Assembly: GCA_903859715.1 (NCBI GenBank)
Contig: CAIONS010000009.1
Location: 62,001-126,000 of the forward strand
Direction: 5' to 3'
From: an uncultured Opitutia bacterium
Lineage (GTDB): Bacteria > Verrucomicrobiota > Verrucomicrobiia > Opitutales > Opitutaceae
DNA: 64,000 bases
Position numbers and translations under genes: made by a program. This document shows positions 17,081-25,698 of the stretch, one piece after another; positions within the stretch are counted from its first letter, which is position 1, and each line of letters opens with the position of its first letter. A model generated the notes under the pieces. That model worked only from the letters and a program-made list of their open reading frames with translations, searched no databases and had not been told where the DNA came from.

Positions 17081-17845
17081 CTACGGATTCAACGCCGCGA
17101 TCACCGAAGCATGCAGCGCCGGGCTGGCGGCGACCATGGACTTAGCGTTGACCGGGTCTTTTCCCTGCCAGTCGGTAATGACGCCGCCGGCGCCGCGGAT
17201 CACGGGGATCAGCGCGGCGATGTCCCACTGATTCATGATCGGGTCGCACATCACGTCGGCCCAGCCGCTGGCGACGAGCAGGTAGCCGTAGCAATCGCCC
17301 CACGTGCGGAACAGTTTGGCGCGGGCCGCGAGGGCGTTGAAGGCGGGGCCGTTCTGGTGGCGGGCGGGCGAGTGGACGTTGGTAGTGAGCAGCGTGGCGT
17401 CCTCGATTCTGGCCATCGGACGCACCCGAACGGCGCGGCCGTTGAGCGTGGTCGTGGTGCCGTCGCCCAGCATGAGTTGGTGCAGGATGGGCTGGTGGAT
17501 CGCGCCCAGCACTGGCTGGCCCTGATACAGAAGGGCGATCAGGGTGCCGAAGAGCGGGCAGGCGGAGGCGAAGGATTTGGTGCCGTCGATCGGATCCAGC
17601 ACCCAGACAAACTCGGCGTCGGCGCGTTCGCTGCCGAGTTCCTCGCCGACAAGGCCGTGGGTGGGAAATCTTTGACTGATCAGCCGGCGCATCAGCTCCT
17701 CGGCGCCGCGGTCGGCGAGGGTCACGGGGGTGGCATCGCTCTTGGTTTCAACGACCAAGTCGGGATTCCCGAAATAGGGCCGGATGAAATCGCCGCTCTT
17801 TTCGGCGAGCTCGGTCATGAACGTGCGGTAGGGCGTGAGATCCAC
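17081..17845 (-). CDS. Inositol monophosphatase family protein (histidinol-phosphatase-like)
   Basis: 254 residues from the GTG at 17845 (VDLTPYRTFMTELAEKSGDF); an ATG at 17818 would lose nine residues that fit the family N-terminus. Metal-binding motifs are GLVGEELG, WVLDPIDGTKSFASACPLFG and, near the C-terminus, MNQWDIAALIPVIRGAGG. The KSF sequence after DGT is typical of HisN-type histidinol-phosphate phosphatases rather than canonical SuhB (usually TNF). No his genes are nearby, so the substrate stays open. It is divergent from the exonuclease gene across an inverted repeat. Confidence 0.88.
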   Translation of the reverse strand: MDLTPYRTFMTELAEKSGDFIRPYFGNPDLVVETKSDATPVTLADRGAEELMRRLISQRFPTHGLVGEELGSERADAEFVWVLDPIDGTKSFASACPLFGTLIALLYQGQPVLGAIHQPILHQLMLGDGTTTTLNGRAVRVRPMARIEDATLLTTNVHSPARHQNGPAFNALAARAKLFRTWGDCYGYLLVASGWADVMCDPIMNQWDIAALIPVIRGAGGVITDWQGKDPVNAKSMVAASPALHASVIAALNP

Positions 17846-17857
17846 TCGGTCTTTGAA

Positions 17858-17933
17858 ACCACGAAATACACGAAACACACTAAAAATTCTCCGAGGTGGT
17901 TCTGGATTTCGTGTCGTTCGTGTATTTCGTGGT
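17858..17933. repeat. Inverted repeat in divergent intergenic region
   Basis: Two perfect 17-bp arms, ACCACGAAATACACGAA at 17858-17874 and its reverse complement at 17917-17933, separated by 42 bp. The right arm ends 5 bp before the exonuclease ATG. Similar CGAA-rich inverted repeats occur at 54349-54434 and 58521-58588. Confidence 0.85.
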
Positions 17934-17938
17934 GACCA

Positions 17939-18604
17939 ATGTCCTGGGTCGATCAGTCCATTTACTTCGTCGATTTCGAAGGCAGTCGCACGTCTGGCAT
18001 TCTGGAGTATGGCGTGGTGGAGGTCTTGGGCGGGAAAATCATCGAGACGAACACCCGGCTGTGCCGGGCGATCGGCCGGGTGCGGGCGGAGGATATCGCC
18101 GTGCATGGACTGGAGGAAAAGGCCTTGGCCGGGCACGCGCCGTTTGCGGATGAATGGGACTATTTTGCGGGCCTGCGTGAGCGCGGTCCGCTGGCGGCAC
18201 ATTATGCCGGCGTGGAAAACGGGCTGCTCAAGTCGGTGTGGCCCTACCCGCGGAACTCGCCGGATTTCGCCCGGCCGGGTGAAAGCGTGATCGAGTGGGG
18301 ACCATGGATCGACTCGGCCCGGCTCTACGCGCAGTTTTATCCGCAGCTCGATTCCGGGAGGCTGGAGTCACTTGTGAGCATGTGCGGCCTGCAGGCGGAG
18401 CTCGATGGGCTGGCGCAGGCGCATTGTCCGCCGGAGCGCCGCTGCTACCACGCGGCACTGTACGATGCGCTGGCGGGCGCGCTGCTGCTGGCCTCGCTGG
18501 CGCGGGAGCCACGGCTGGCGGAGCTGACGGTGATGCAGCTGCTCGCGTTCAGCACGCTCGACGGGGAAAAGCGCGACGCGCTGCAGCAGCGGAACCTGTT
18601 TTGA
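17939..18604 (+). CDS. DnaQ-like 3'-5' exonuclease (DEDD superfamily)
   Basis: 221 residues. The ExoI motif is YFVDFEGS (Asp and Glu metal ligands) at residues 9-16. The ExoIII motif is CYHAALYDALAGALLLA, with the His and Asp of the DEDDh class. A middle segment with HYAGVENGLLKS is the likely ExoII region. It lacks polymerase or helicase domains, so it is a stand-alone exonuclease, possibly acting in repair or RNA trimming. The C-terminal 40 residues (LAELTVMQLLAFSTLDGEKR) fit no motif I know. Confidence 0.8.
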   Translation: MSWVDQSIYFVDFEGSRTSGILEYGVVEVLGGKIIETNTRLCRAIGRVRAEDIAVHGLEEKALAGHAPFADEWDYFAGLRERGPLAAHYAGVENGLLKSVWPYPRNSPDFARPGESVIEWGPWIDSARLYAQFYPQLDSGRLESLVSMCGLQAELDGLAQAHCPPERRCYHAALYDALAGALLLASLAREPRLAELTVMQLLAFSTLDGEKRDALQQRNLF

Positions 18605-18643
18605 TCGCGGGAACGCGGAGGGGCGGAAAAGCAAGGAGATCGA

Positions 18644-18724
18644 GGGTAGGGCGGGACCGCTGGGCCCGCCGTCGGCGCGGTCTGCTCGAAAAACCCGGCG
18701 CGCCCAGCGGTCGCGCCCTACCCC
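18644..18724. repeat. Intergenic inverted repeat with GTAGGGCG ends
   Basis: Arms of about 27 bp, starting GGGTAGGGCGGGACCGCTGG at 18644 and ending with its near-complement at 18697-18723 (about 25 of 27 pairs), around a 26-bp spacer. The CGCCCTAC end is shared with the repeat at 4127 and 25111. Confidence 0.8.
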
Positions 18725-18761
18725 GGAAGCGTGAACGAATTCAGGAATCCGATTCCGTGTC

Positions 18762-19538
18762 TCAGTTCTTCCGCGTTTCCGCGATCTCCAAGGGGTATTT
18801 TTTCAAGCCGAGGCGCTGGGCGGCGATCCGGAGCACGAAGAGCGGATTGGTCTTGAGGTAGCGCGGGCCGAGCCGGCGCGGTTCGGTGCAGAGCCGGAAG
18901 AACCACTCCAGCCCGGTGCGCTGCATCCAGCGCGGCGCCTGAGGCACGCGGCCCGAATGAAAATCGAAGGCGGCGCCGACGCCGATAAGCAGCCCGGCAT
19001 CGAGGGTCGGCGCGTACTCCGCCATGAAGCGTTCCTGTTTGGGCGTGCCGAGGCCGACCCAGATGATGTCGGGTTTGACGCGGGCGACATCCGCGCGAAA
19101 CGAGGCCGCTTCATCGGCGTGGAGCGGGCGGTAGGGCGGCGTGAAGGTGCCGGCGATCTCGAGCCCGGGAAACCGGGCGCAGAGTTTATCGCGCAGCAGT
19201 TCCGCCGCGCCGGGGGCGCCGCCGTAGAGATAATGCTTCAGCCCGATGGCCCGGCCGGAGTCACAGACGGCGAGCATGAGATCGGGCCCATACACGCGTT
19301 CGACGCCTGGCGGCCCGAGCCAGACGAGCGGCATGCCGTCGGGCGTGGTCAGAAAGGATTGATTGAGAATCTGGCGGAACGCGGGATCGCTGCAGGCCTC
19401 GCTCACAGCATGGACGGGCGTGATGCACACGTAGCCGAGCCGGTGCGCGCCGCGCGCACCGAGTACGAGGTCGCGGGCCTGAGCTAGGGTGAGGGCGGAC
19501 ACGCCGACGCCGAGGACGTTGTAGCGGGGAACCGACAT
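18762..19538 (-). CDS. WecG/TagA/CpsF family glycosyltransferase (GT26)
   Basis: 258 residues from the ATG at 19538 (MSVPRYNVLGVGVSALTL). Family signatures are TTPDGMPLVWLGPPGVERVYGPDLM, LYGGAPGAAELL, PDIIWVGLGTPKQERFM and GVGAAFDFHSGRVPQAPRWMQ. The last, with GLEWFFRLCTEPRRLGPRYL, is the C-terminal region thought to bind the membrane. These enzymes transfer a sugar such as N-acetylmannosaminuronate or ManNAc to undecaprenyl-linked intermediates. It is monocistronic here, divergent from uup, and about 6 kb from the flippase operon. Confidence 0.92.
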   Translation of the reverse strand: MSVPRYNVLGVGVSALTLAQARDLVLGARGAHRLGYVCITPVHAVSEACSDPAFRQILNQSFLTTPDGMPLVWLGPPGVERVYGPDLMLAVCDSGRAIGLKHYLYGGAPGAAELLRDKLCARFPGLEIAGTFTPPYRPLHADEAASFRADVARVKPDIIWVGLGTPKQERFMAEYAPTLDAGLLIGVGAAFDFHSGRVPQAPRWMQRTGLEWFFRLCTEPRRLGPRYLKTNPLFVLRIAAQRLGLKKYPLEIAETRKN

Positions 19539-19591
19539 TGGGTTGAAACGATAGCAAGGGCGGTGAGGAGCCCAAGGAGGAAACGGCCTGA

Positions 19592-19629
19592 ACTTCGAAC
19601 ATTGAACGCTGAACATCCAACATCGAACA
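19592..19629. repeat. GAAC-based short tandem repeat
   Basis: Five imperfect units of about 7-8 bp of the type GAACATT/GAACGCT/GAACATC/CAACATC/GAAC between the GT26 and uup genes. Such arrays recur between genes of related bacteria. Confidence 0.55.
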
Positions 19630-19731
19630 AACGCAGAAGGAGCCCCAATGCGCCTAGTGTGAGCGATTACGTGATGGGCGTTTACTTTTCTTGCGCTGAC
19701 GAGTGGTGGGGCTCCAATCTGTCCGGTTCCC

Positions 19732-21528
19732 ATGGCCATTGTCAGTCTTCTTGATGTCAGCCTGAGCTTCGGTGGTGCGCCGTTGCTCGACCGGGTCAAT
19801 CTCCAGATTGACCGCGGCGAACGCGTGGCCCTTGTCGGCCGCAACGGTGCCGGCAAGTCCACGCTGATGAAGGTCATCGCGGGCGAGCTGAAGCCGGATG
19901 ACGGACAGGTCTTCCGCCAGCCCGGCGCGGTGTTCTCGACGCTGCGGCAGGAAGTGCCGAGCGGCCTGGCCGGCACGGTGCGCACGGTGGTCGAGGGCGA
20001 AGGCGGTGCCTACGAGGAGCACAACGACTGGGAGCGGCACGACCGCGTGGAGCGACTGCTGGAGCAAATGGGGCTGCCGGTGGACCAGGAGTTCGCCTCG
20101 CTGTCCGCCGGTCAAAAACGCCGCGTGCTGCTGGCGCGCGGGCTGGTCGAGGCACCGCAGCTGCTGCTGCTCGACGAGCCGACCAACCATCTCGACCTGG
20201 CTTCGATCCAGTGGCTCGAGGAATTTTTGCTGGAATGGGGCGGGGCGCTGCTGTTCGTGACGCACGACCGGACGTTTCTCCGGAAGCTGTCCACCCGCAT
20301 CGTCGAGGTCGACCGCGGCAAGCTCATCGGCTGGGCCTGCGACTACGACACGTTCCTCCAGCGCAAAGAGGCGGTGCTGGAGGCCGAGGAGGTGGAGCGC
20401 GCGCAATTCGACAAGAAGCTGGCACAGGAAGAAGTGTGGATCCGGCGCGGGGTGAAGGCCCAGCGGTCACGGGCGAACAACCGCATCCACGCCCTGGAAA
20501 AAATGCGCGCCGAGCGGATCTCCCGCCGCGACCGCACCGGCACGGCGAAGATGACGGCGCAGGAGGCGGACCGCAGCGGCTTCAAGGTCATCGCGTGCGA
20601 AGGCGCGGGCTTCAAGTACGACAACCGCTGGATCATCCGCGACCTTACCGTGCGGATCGAGCGCGGGGACAAGATCGGCATTGTCGGGCCGAACGGCGCG
20701 GGCAAGACGACGCTGCTGCGGCTGCTGCTCGGCCAGTTGGCGCCGACGGCGGGCACCGTGGAGCAAGGGACCAAATTGGAAGTTGTCTACTTCGACCAGC
20801 TCCGGGCGCAGCTCGACGAGACGATGCGCGTGCAGGATGCGGTGGCGGACGGCAACGCGACGGTGACGATTAACGGGAAGACGCGGCACGTGATCTCGTA
20901 CCTGGAAGATTTTCTGTTTGAGCCGCAGCGGGCGCGGACACCGATCAAGGCGCTGTCGGGCGGCGAGCGAAACCGGCTGCTGCTGGCGCGGCTGTTCACC
21001 AAGCCGTGCAACGTGCTGGTGTTGGACGAGCCGACGAACGACCTCGACGCGGAGACGCTGGACCTGCTGGAGGACCTGCTGGTGGAGTTTGGCGGCACGT
21101 TGCTGCTGGTGAGCCACGACCGGGCGTTCCTGAACGAAGTCTGCACGAGCCTGCTGGTGTTCGAGGGCGAAGGGAAAATCGCCGAGTACCTGGGCGGCTA
21201 CGACGACTGGCAGCGGGAGCGCGCAGCGAAGGCTGCGGCCGCGCTGGCGGCCGCGGAAGCGGCGAAGCGTAGTGCGAAAGACGCAGCCGGATCCGGTCCG
21301 GACAAGAAGGCGCGCAAGCTGACGAACAAGGAGCGCGCGGAGCTGGAGGCTCTCCCGAAAACCATTGAGAAATTAGAGACGGAGCAGGCGACGCTAACCG
21401 AGACGCTCGGCGATCCGTTGTTTTTCAAGAAGCCAGCCACGGAAGTCGCGCGAGCGACGGCCCGGCTGCACGAGATCGAAGCAGAACTTGCGGCGGCTTA
21501 TGCGCGGTGGTCGGAGCTGGGTGGATAA
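19732..21528 (+). CDS. uup: ABC-F family ATPase, Uup type
   Basis: 598 residues with two ABC domains and no membrane part. Walker A motifs are GRNGAGKST (domain 1) and GPNGAGKTT (domain 2). Signature motifs are SLSAGQKRRVLLARGL, a variant with Ala for the first Gly, and ALSGGERNRLLLARLF. Walker B motifs are LLLLDEPTNHLD and VLVLDEPTNDLD. The roughly 80-residue linker between domains is the ABC-F P-site tRNA interaction motif. The C-terminal 90 residues, rich in Ala/Lys with KKARKLTNKERAELEALP, form the coiled coil typical of Uup. These proteins act on ribosomes or branched DNA, not in transport. Confidence 0.94.
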   Translation: MAIVSLLDVSLSFGGAPLLDRVNLQIDRGERVALVGRNGAGKSTLMKVIAGELKPDDGQVFRQPGAVFSTLRQEVPSGLAGTVRTVVEGEGGAYEEHNDWERHDRVERLLEQMGLPVDQEFASLSAGQKRRVLLARGLVEAPQLLLLDEPTNHLDLASIQWLEEFLLEWGGALLFVTHDRTFLRKLSTRIVEVDRGKLIGWACDYDTFLQRKEAVLEAEEVERAQFDKKLAQEEVWIRRGVKAQRSRANNRIHALEKMRAERISRRDRTGTAKMTAQEADRSGFKVIACEGAGFKYDNRWIIRDLTVRIERGDKIGIVGPNGAGKTTLLRLLLGQLAPTAGTVEQGTKLEVVYFDQLRAQLDETMRVQDAVADGNATVTINGKTRHVISYLEDFLFEPQRARTPIKALSGGERNRLLLARLFTKPCNVLVLDEPTNDLDAETLDLLEDLLVEFGGTLLLVSHDRAFLNEVCTSLLVFEGEGKIAEYLGGYDDWQRERAAKAAAALAAAEAAKRSAKDAAGSGPDKKARKLTNKERAELEALPKTIEKLETEQATLTETLGDPLFFKKPATEVARATARLHEIEAELAAAYARWSELGG

Positions 21529-21542
21529 GCGACGGCGCGAGG

Positions 21543-22205
21543 TCAGTCGCTGAGACTGTCCGCCGGGCCGAACAGATCACGGCGCATTTTTTCAAGTTCT
21601 TGGAGACGGGGATCGATCCGCTTTTTCCCGGCATCCCGGGCGTCGCGCCAGACCAACCATAAGCCAGCGACCACAATGGCGACAGTGAGATAGATGAAGA
21701 TGGCGGAGCGAGGCGTCGTGAGTAGGTCGACCAGTAATCCTGGCGGCGGCTTGATTCTCAGCCGATGAACCACCGTAGCAGAGATGAGCACACCCGCGGC
21801 AAGATAAGGCAGAAAGTACCAGAGCCCGATGTGGCGCAGGAGCCGGCGCTGATGATGCAGCTCCGCGATCTCGGCATCGAGCTTGGTGAGCAGCGTGGCC
21901 TCCGGCCCGACCTGATGACGACGACGGCGCTGGTGATCGCGCACGAAGACCCAGGAGACGCCCAAGATCAGGGCTGCACCGATCGCAATGGGCCAGCCCG
22001 CGCGCCCGATCCACCACGCGTAACCCAGGAAGCCCAGTGCAGTCAGCACGCCGAGTACGCCGTCGGTGATATACCGGACCCGGAGCGTGGATTCGAGTTT
22101 GCGGCGCTTGAGCTCAAAGGTCGCGCGGATGTCCGCCAGATCAGCGGCGGCCCCGATCGGCAGCTTCTGGCGTTTCCAAACGGCTTCATAGTCATTCCAG
22201 TTCAT
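21543..22205 (-). CDS. Membrane protein paired with ECF sigma factor
   Basis: 220 residues beginning MNWNDYEAVWKRQKLPIG, a start often seen in hypothetical proteins following ECF sigma genes in this phylum. The N-terminal 45 residues are soluble, then come four hydrophobic segments (about residues 48-66, 70-88, 128-146 and 166-184) around a charged loop. The start overlaps the sigma factor gene by 14 bp, implying coupling. By position it is a candidate membrane-bound anti-sigma partner, but I see no zinc-binding anti-sigma HxxxCxxC motif, so the role is inferred from context only. Confidence 0.7.
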   Translation of the reverse strand: MNWNDYEAVWKRQKLPIGAAADLADIRATFELKRRKLESTLRVRYITDGVLGVLTALGFLGYAWWIGRAGWPIAIGAALILGVSWVFVRDHQRRRRHQVGPEATLLTKLDAEIAELHHQRRLLRHIGLWYFLPYLAAGVLISATVVHRLRIKPPPGLLVDLLTTPRSAIFIYLTVAIVVAGLWLVWRDARDAGKKRIDPRLQELEKMRRDLFGPADSLSD

Positions 22206-22722
22206 CAGTTACTCCTTTTAAGCGGTCGGCGAGGCGTTTGCGCGCACGCGTTAACGCCACGCCGACGTGATTTTCGGTCAGGCCGGTGATCTCGGCGATC
22301 TCGCGGTAGGCGAGCCCGTCGAGCATGAGCAATACCAGGGCCCGGTCGGATTCGGGCATGGCATGGATCGCGGCGTAGAGTTTTTCGAGCAGTTCCCGTT
22401 CATCGGCGCTGTCGGCTGGCGAGGCGGTGTGGGCCGCAATGGCGGCGAGGTCGCGGTCGGGTTCGATCCGGCGCTCGCGGCGCGTTGTGCCGTGGTGCCA
22501 CGTCAGCGCCGTGTTAAGGCAGACCCGGTAAATCCACGTCGAGGGTTTCGCCTGGCCGGCATAGGAGGGCACCGAGAGCCAGAGCTGCAGCAGGAGTTCC
22601 TGTTCCAGGTCGGCGGCATCGGCGGCCGCGAAAGCATAGGAGCGCGTGACCTTGACGACAATTCCACGATGCTCCTCCAGCCAGGCATGAAACAGGGATT
22701 CGTGGGCGGGACTAAGACTCAT
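22192..22722 (-). CDS. RNA polymerase sigma factor, ECF subfamily
   Basis: 176 residues. Region 2 is visible as AAADAADLEQELLLQLWLSVPSYAGQAKPSTWIYRVCLNTALTW, with the DLEQE helix and STWIYRV motif. Region 4 is AIHAMPESDRALVLLMLDGLAYREIAEITGLTENHVGVALTRARKRLADRL, a standard helix-turn-helix. It directs RNA polymerase to a small regulon in response to an envelope or starvation signal. The following gene overlaps by 14 bp and encodes a membrane protein that may restrain it. A 35-bp palindrome lies 73 bp upstream of the start and could be part of the control region. Confidence 0.92.
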   Translation of the reverse strand: MSLSPAHESLFHAWLEEHRGIVVKVTRSYAFAAADAADLEQELLLQLWLSVPSYAGQAKPSTWIYRVCLNTALTWHHGTTRRERRIEPDRDLAAIAAHTASPADSADERELLEKLYAAIHAMPESDRALVLLMLDGLAYREIAEITGLTENHVGVALTRARKRLADRLKGVTDELE

Positions 22723-22794
22723 CTGACCAATTAGTCGCCGCTGGACGAAAATCCTTACAGGTTTTTCTGCAATCTCAGCCCGCCTGCCGGCCCC

Positions 22795-22829
22795 AACCAG
22801 TTTGTCACCTATTAGGTGACAAACTGGTT
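22795..22829. promoter_or_regulatory. Long near-perfect palindrome upstream of ECF sigma gene
   Basis: Two perfect 17-bp arms, AACCAGTTTGTCACCTA and its complement, separated by a single T. It lies between the stop of the HAD gene (62 bp away) and the start of the sigma gene (65-73 bp away). It could be an operator for a dimeric regulator or a strong transcriptional stop after the HAD gene; a T tract is lacking on the minus strand. Confidence 0.6.
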
Positions 22830-22890
22830 TTGCGACGTGGATGGGAGTGAGTAGGCCGGCAATGTCCTCGGCGGTCCTGGCGGTCCGGCC

Positions 22891-23538
22891 CTACCGCTGA
22901 AACTGTTGGATGAGTGAATCCAGAGTCACGTCGGCGAGTGATTTCACGCGAAGACTGACGTGGGCGAAATCGTGGTGCGCGGTCGAGGGGTTGGGTGCGG
23001 CCACGGTCCAGAGGTTGGCGCGGCGGGCGGCGAGACTGCCGGTGTGGGAGTCCTCGAAGGCGATGGCTTCGTGGCCGCGCAAGCCGAGGTGGGTCAGCAC
23101 GAGTTTGTAGAGGTCGGGCGCGGGTTTGGGCAACGACACGTCTTCGCGGCAGGCGAGAAATTCGAACCGGTCCAGGAGCCCGATCCGGATGAGATGGCGC
23201 TCGCAGTGGGCGTGTGGAGAATTGGAGGCGAGGGCGACGTGCAGAGGCCGGGTTTGCGCGGCGTCCAGCAGGGCAGTGACGCCGGGCAGCACGGGCAGGT
23301 GCAGGTCGCGCTCGCGGTTGAAGCCGCGGCGCTGCTCCTCGAGCGCGGCGCGGTCGGAGCGCTTCTCGAAGGCGTGCCAGGGATCGAAGGCATAGTCGGC
23401 ATGGCCGACCGAGCGCATAAATAAGTCGTGATCGAACGGCACGCCATGGGCGGAGTGCACATCCGCATAGGCGCCGATGAGCGACGACTCGGTGTCGAGA
23501 ATCAGGCCGTCGAAATCGAAGACCAGGGCGCGGATCAT
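22891..23538 (-). CDS. HAD superfamily phosphatase (beta-phosphoglucomutase-like)
   Basis: 215 residues. Motif I is ALVFDFDGLILDTE at residues 4-17 with the nucleophile Asp8. Motif II is ALASNSPHAH. Motif III/IV is LPKPAPDLYKLVLTHLG followed by IAFEDSHTGSLAA. The cap sits between motifs I and II, as in the beta-phosphoglucomutase/phosphoglycolate phosphatase group. The substrate is likely a small sugar phosphate. Single gene on the minus strand; 66 bp separate its start from the peptidase end. Confidence 0.9.
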   Translation of the reverse strand: MIRALVFDFDGLILDTESSLIGAYADVHSAHGVPFDHDLFMRSVGHADYAFDPWHAFEKRSDRAALEEQRRGFNRERDLHLPVLPGVTALLDAAQTRPLHVALASNSPHAHCERHLIRIGLLDRFEFLACREDVSLPKPAPDLYKLVLTHLGLRGHEAIAFEDSHTGSLAARRANLWTVAAPNPSTAHHDFAHVSLRVKSLADVTLDSLIQQFQR

Positions 23539-23604
23539 GGCTGAAGGAGGATAGGACGTAGGGGAGGGAGAGGACTTATGGGCTCCATAGCGGGCTGCGC
23601 CCGC

Positions 23605-25008
23605 TTATAGCCCCTGCGTATCCACGAGCCAGATGAGCGCGGCCATGGCGGCGGCGCCGAGATGGAGTTCGCGCGGGTTGACCTTGTCGATCGTGTCGAT
23701 GGCCGTGTGGTGATAATCGAAGTAGCGCTGCGAATCCGGCGTGAGGCCGGCGACGGTCACGCCCTGCAGCAGCAGCGGGGCGACATCGGCGCCTCCACTG
23801 CCTTTCGAGAAATGCCAGACGCCCCACGGTTCGAACAGGGTCCGCCAGCGCTCGGCCCGCAGGTGCGCATTGCCCTGGGTGCTGCCGAGATTGAAGCCGG
23901 TGGGGGCAAAGCCGCCATTATCGGTTTCAACGGCGAAGATATGCCGTCCGGGTGCGGCCTGCGCGAGTTCGGCGTAACGCTCGGCGCCGGCGCCGCCGTT
24001 CTCCTCGTTGACGAAGAGCACGCAGCGGATCGTATGGCGCGGCTTGAGGCCGAGGGCGCGGAAAAGACGGAGCACCTCGATCGATTGCACGATGCCGGCG
24101 CCGTCATCGTGCGCACCGGGAGCGATGTCCCAGGAATCGAGATGACCGCCCACGAGGATGATCTGGTCGGGAAATTCCGACCCGCGGATTTCACCGATGA
24201 CGTTGTGGGAAGGCGCATCGGGGAAGGTTTGGCCGTGAATCTGCATGGACACCCGGGTGTGCGGGTCGGCGGCGAGCGCGGCGGAGAGGCGGTCGGCGGC
24301 GACGAGGCTCAACGCCGCCGCGGGAATCTTCGGAAAGCCCGGCAGGTAGGTCGTGGTCCCGGTGTGGGGGACATCGTCGTGGGCGAGGGTAAGGGAGCGC
24401 GTGAGCACGCCGGCGGCGCCGAACTTTGAGGCGACACCCGGGCCGCGGTTGCGCTGGTCGCCGGCCTCAGCGTAGGCCTGCGCGGTGCGGGCCAGGGCGG
24501 CGTTCATCGGGCGGTTGTAGAACACGATTTTGCCGGTGAGGTGGGCGCGTCCAAGTTTTTCGACCTCGTCGAGTGACTGGACCTCGATGACCTCGGCAGT
24601 GAGGCCACCGGTAGGAGTGGAAGGAGAATAGCCGAGGGCGGTCGCGGTGAGCGACTGGGCGCCGCGGGCGGTGAGCAGCTGCACGGACTCTGGTGCGCCA
24701 CGCTCCCAGTGAGGAACACTGACGTCCTGAGTATAGACGTGATCGAGATTCATCGCACTGAGAACCTGTTGGCCCCAGCGGACGGCGCCCTCGAGCGATT
24801 TTGAACCGGCGAGCCGGCCGGGATACTGGGTCGTCAGATCGCGGAGGTGGTCATAGGCCTGACCGTGCTCGAGCGCTTCGACGAAGAACCGGTTGACGGC
24901 TTCGGCCGTGGCGTCGGTGGATGACGGGGCGGGAGTGATCGGTGCCGATTGCGCTCCTGTGACGGTGCCGAGACTGAGGAGAGCGCAAAAAAGCAGGCAA
25001 TGGCGCAT
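23605..25008 (-). CDS. Secreted M28 family zinc aminopeptidase
   Basis: 467 residues from the ATG at 25008 (MRHCLLFCALLSLGTVTGAQSA), which gives a clean signal peptide; a TTG two codons upstream is less likely. The M28 zinc ligands appear in order: GGHLDSWD near residue 289, GAHDDGAG near 301, VNEENGGAG near 335, and a distal His in DYHHTAIDTIDKV. The stretch between about residues 120 and 260 is a likely protease-associated (PA) domain. It should hydrolyse peptides in the periplasm or outside. A hairpin of AGCGGGC/GCCCGCT overlaps the stop codon region at 23589-23605. Confidence 0.9.
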   Translation of the reverse strand: MRHCLLFCALLSLGTVTGAQSAPITPAPSSTDATAEAVNRFFVEALEHGQAYDHLRDLTTQYPGRLAGSKSLEGAVRWGQQVLSAMNLDHVYTQDVSVPHWERGAPESVQLLTARGAQSLTATALGYSPSTPTGGLTAEVIEVQSLDEVEKLGRAHLTGKIVFYNRPMNAALARTAQAYAEAGDQRNRGPGVASKFGAAGVLTRSLTLAHDDVPHTGTTTYLPGFPKIPAAALSLVAADRLSAALAADPHTRVSMQIHGQTFPDAPSHNVIGEIRGSEFPDQIILVGGHLDSWDIAPGAHDDGAGIVQSIEVLRLFRALGLKPRHTIRCVLFVNEENGGAGAERYAELAQAAPGRHIFAVETDNGGFAPTGFNLGSTQGNAHLRAERWRTLFEPWGVWHFSKGSGGADVAPLLLQGVTVAGLTPDSQRYFDYHHTAIDTIDKVNPRELHLGAAAMAALIWLVDTQGL

Positions 25009-25110
25009 GGCCAAGCGTTTCGCTGCGAGCGACGTGAGACAAGCGGGGAATCGTGAGAACGGGCCGTGCGGTTCGGCTCATCCGGAGGATTCGCCCTGCG
25101 TTCCAAATCA

Positions 25111-25136
25111 GGCGGGGTCAGCGACCCCGCCCTACA
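25111..25136. repeat. 26-bp intergenic repeat, copy 2
   Basis: Identical over 26 bp to 4127-4152. Its last bases overlap the stop codon of the PTS EIIA gene (TAG at 25132-25134 on the minus strand), so the element may serve as a transcript end. Confidence 0.8.
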
Positions 25137-25602
25137 ATCCGAGCCTAGTCTCTACGGTGGTAATTGCGGTGATGAAGGACTCGGGAGTGGCGGCGGCAAA
25201 AAACGTGGCGCGGTCGGAGGGGTCGCGGAGGATTTTGCAGAGGGCGCTGACGACGGCGAGGTAGTCGCCGGGCTTGGACTTCGGGGTGCCCAGCACGAAG
25301 AAGAGCTTCACGATCTCGCCGTTGGCGTCGAACGGGATGCCGGTGTCGCTGCGGCCGACGGCGAGGACCATTTGTTTCACATGGCCGGTGCGGGCGTGCG
25401 GAAGGGCGACCGCGTTGCCGAGGCAGGTGGTGTCGAGCCGGTCGCGCGCGAGGAGTTCATCGTAAAAAACGGCAAAGTTCGTGATGTCGGGATGCCCGTC
25501 GAGCAGGTGGGCGACCTCCTGGAGGGCCGCGGTGCGTTCGGTCGCCTGCACGTGGAGCGTGACGCGGGCAGGACTGAGGAGAGAGGTGATTTTTCCGGGC
25601 AT
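25132..25602 (-). CDS. PTS EIIA type-2 (fructose/mannitol or PtsN-like) domain protein
   Basis: 156 residues from the ATG at 25602 (MPGKITSLLSPARVTLHVQ). The phosphorylated histidine is in CLGNAVALPHARTGHVKQ, the hallmark of EIIA type 2. VKLFFVLGTPKSKPGDYLAVVSALCKIL is the second conserved block. No EIIB/EIIC permease is nearby, so a regulatory PtsN-type role in a nitrogen-type PTS is more likely than sugar uptake. Stand-alone EIIA proteins of this kind are common in Verrucomicrobiota. Confidence 0.9.
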   Translation of the reverse strand: MPGKITSLLSPARVTLHVQATERTAALQEVAHLLDGHPDITNFAVFYDELLARDRLDTTCLGNAVALPHARTGHVKQMVLAVGRSDTGIPFDANGEIVKLFFVLGTPKSKPGDYLAVVSALCKILRDPSDRATFFAAATPESFITAITTVETRLGL

Positions 25603-25698
25603 GCGAAAGGGTGAAGGAAAACGACAGGGCGGCCCCGGACCGTTAGCAAGGGCGGAAATGGTGTTGCGCGCACGGTTGGGGCGCGCTGCATTCGCGGG

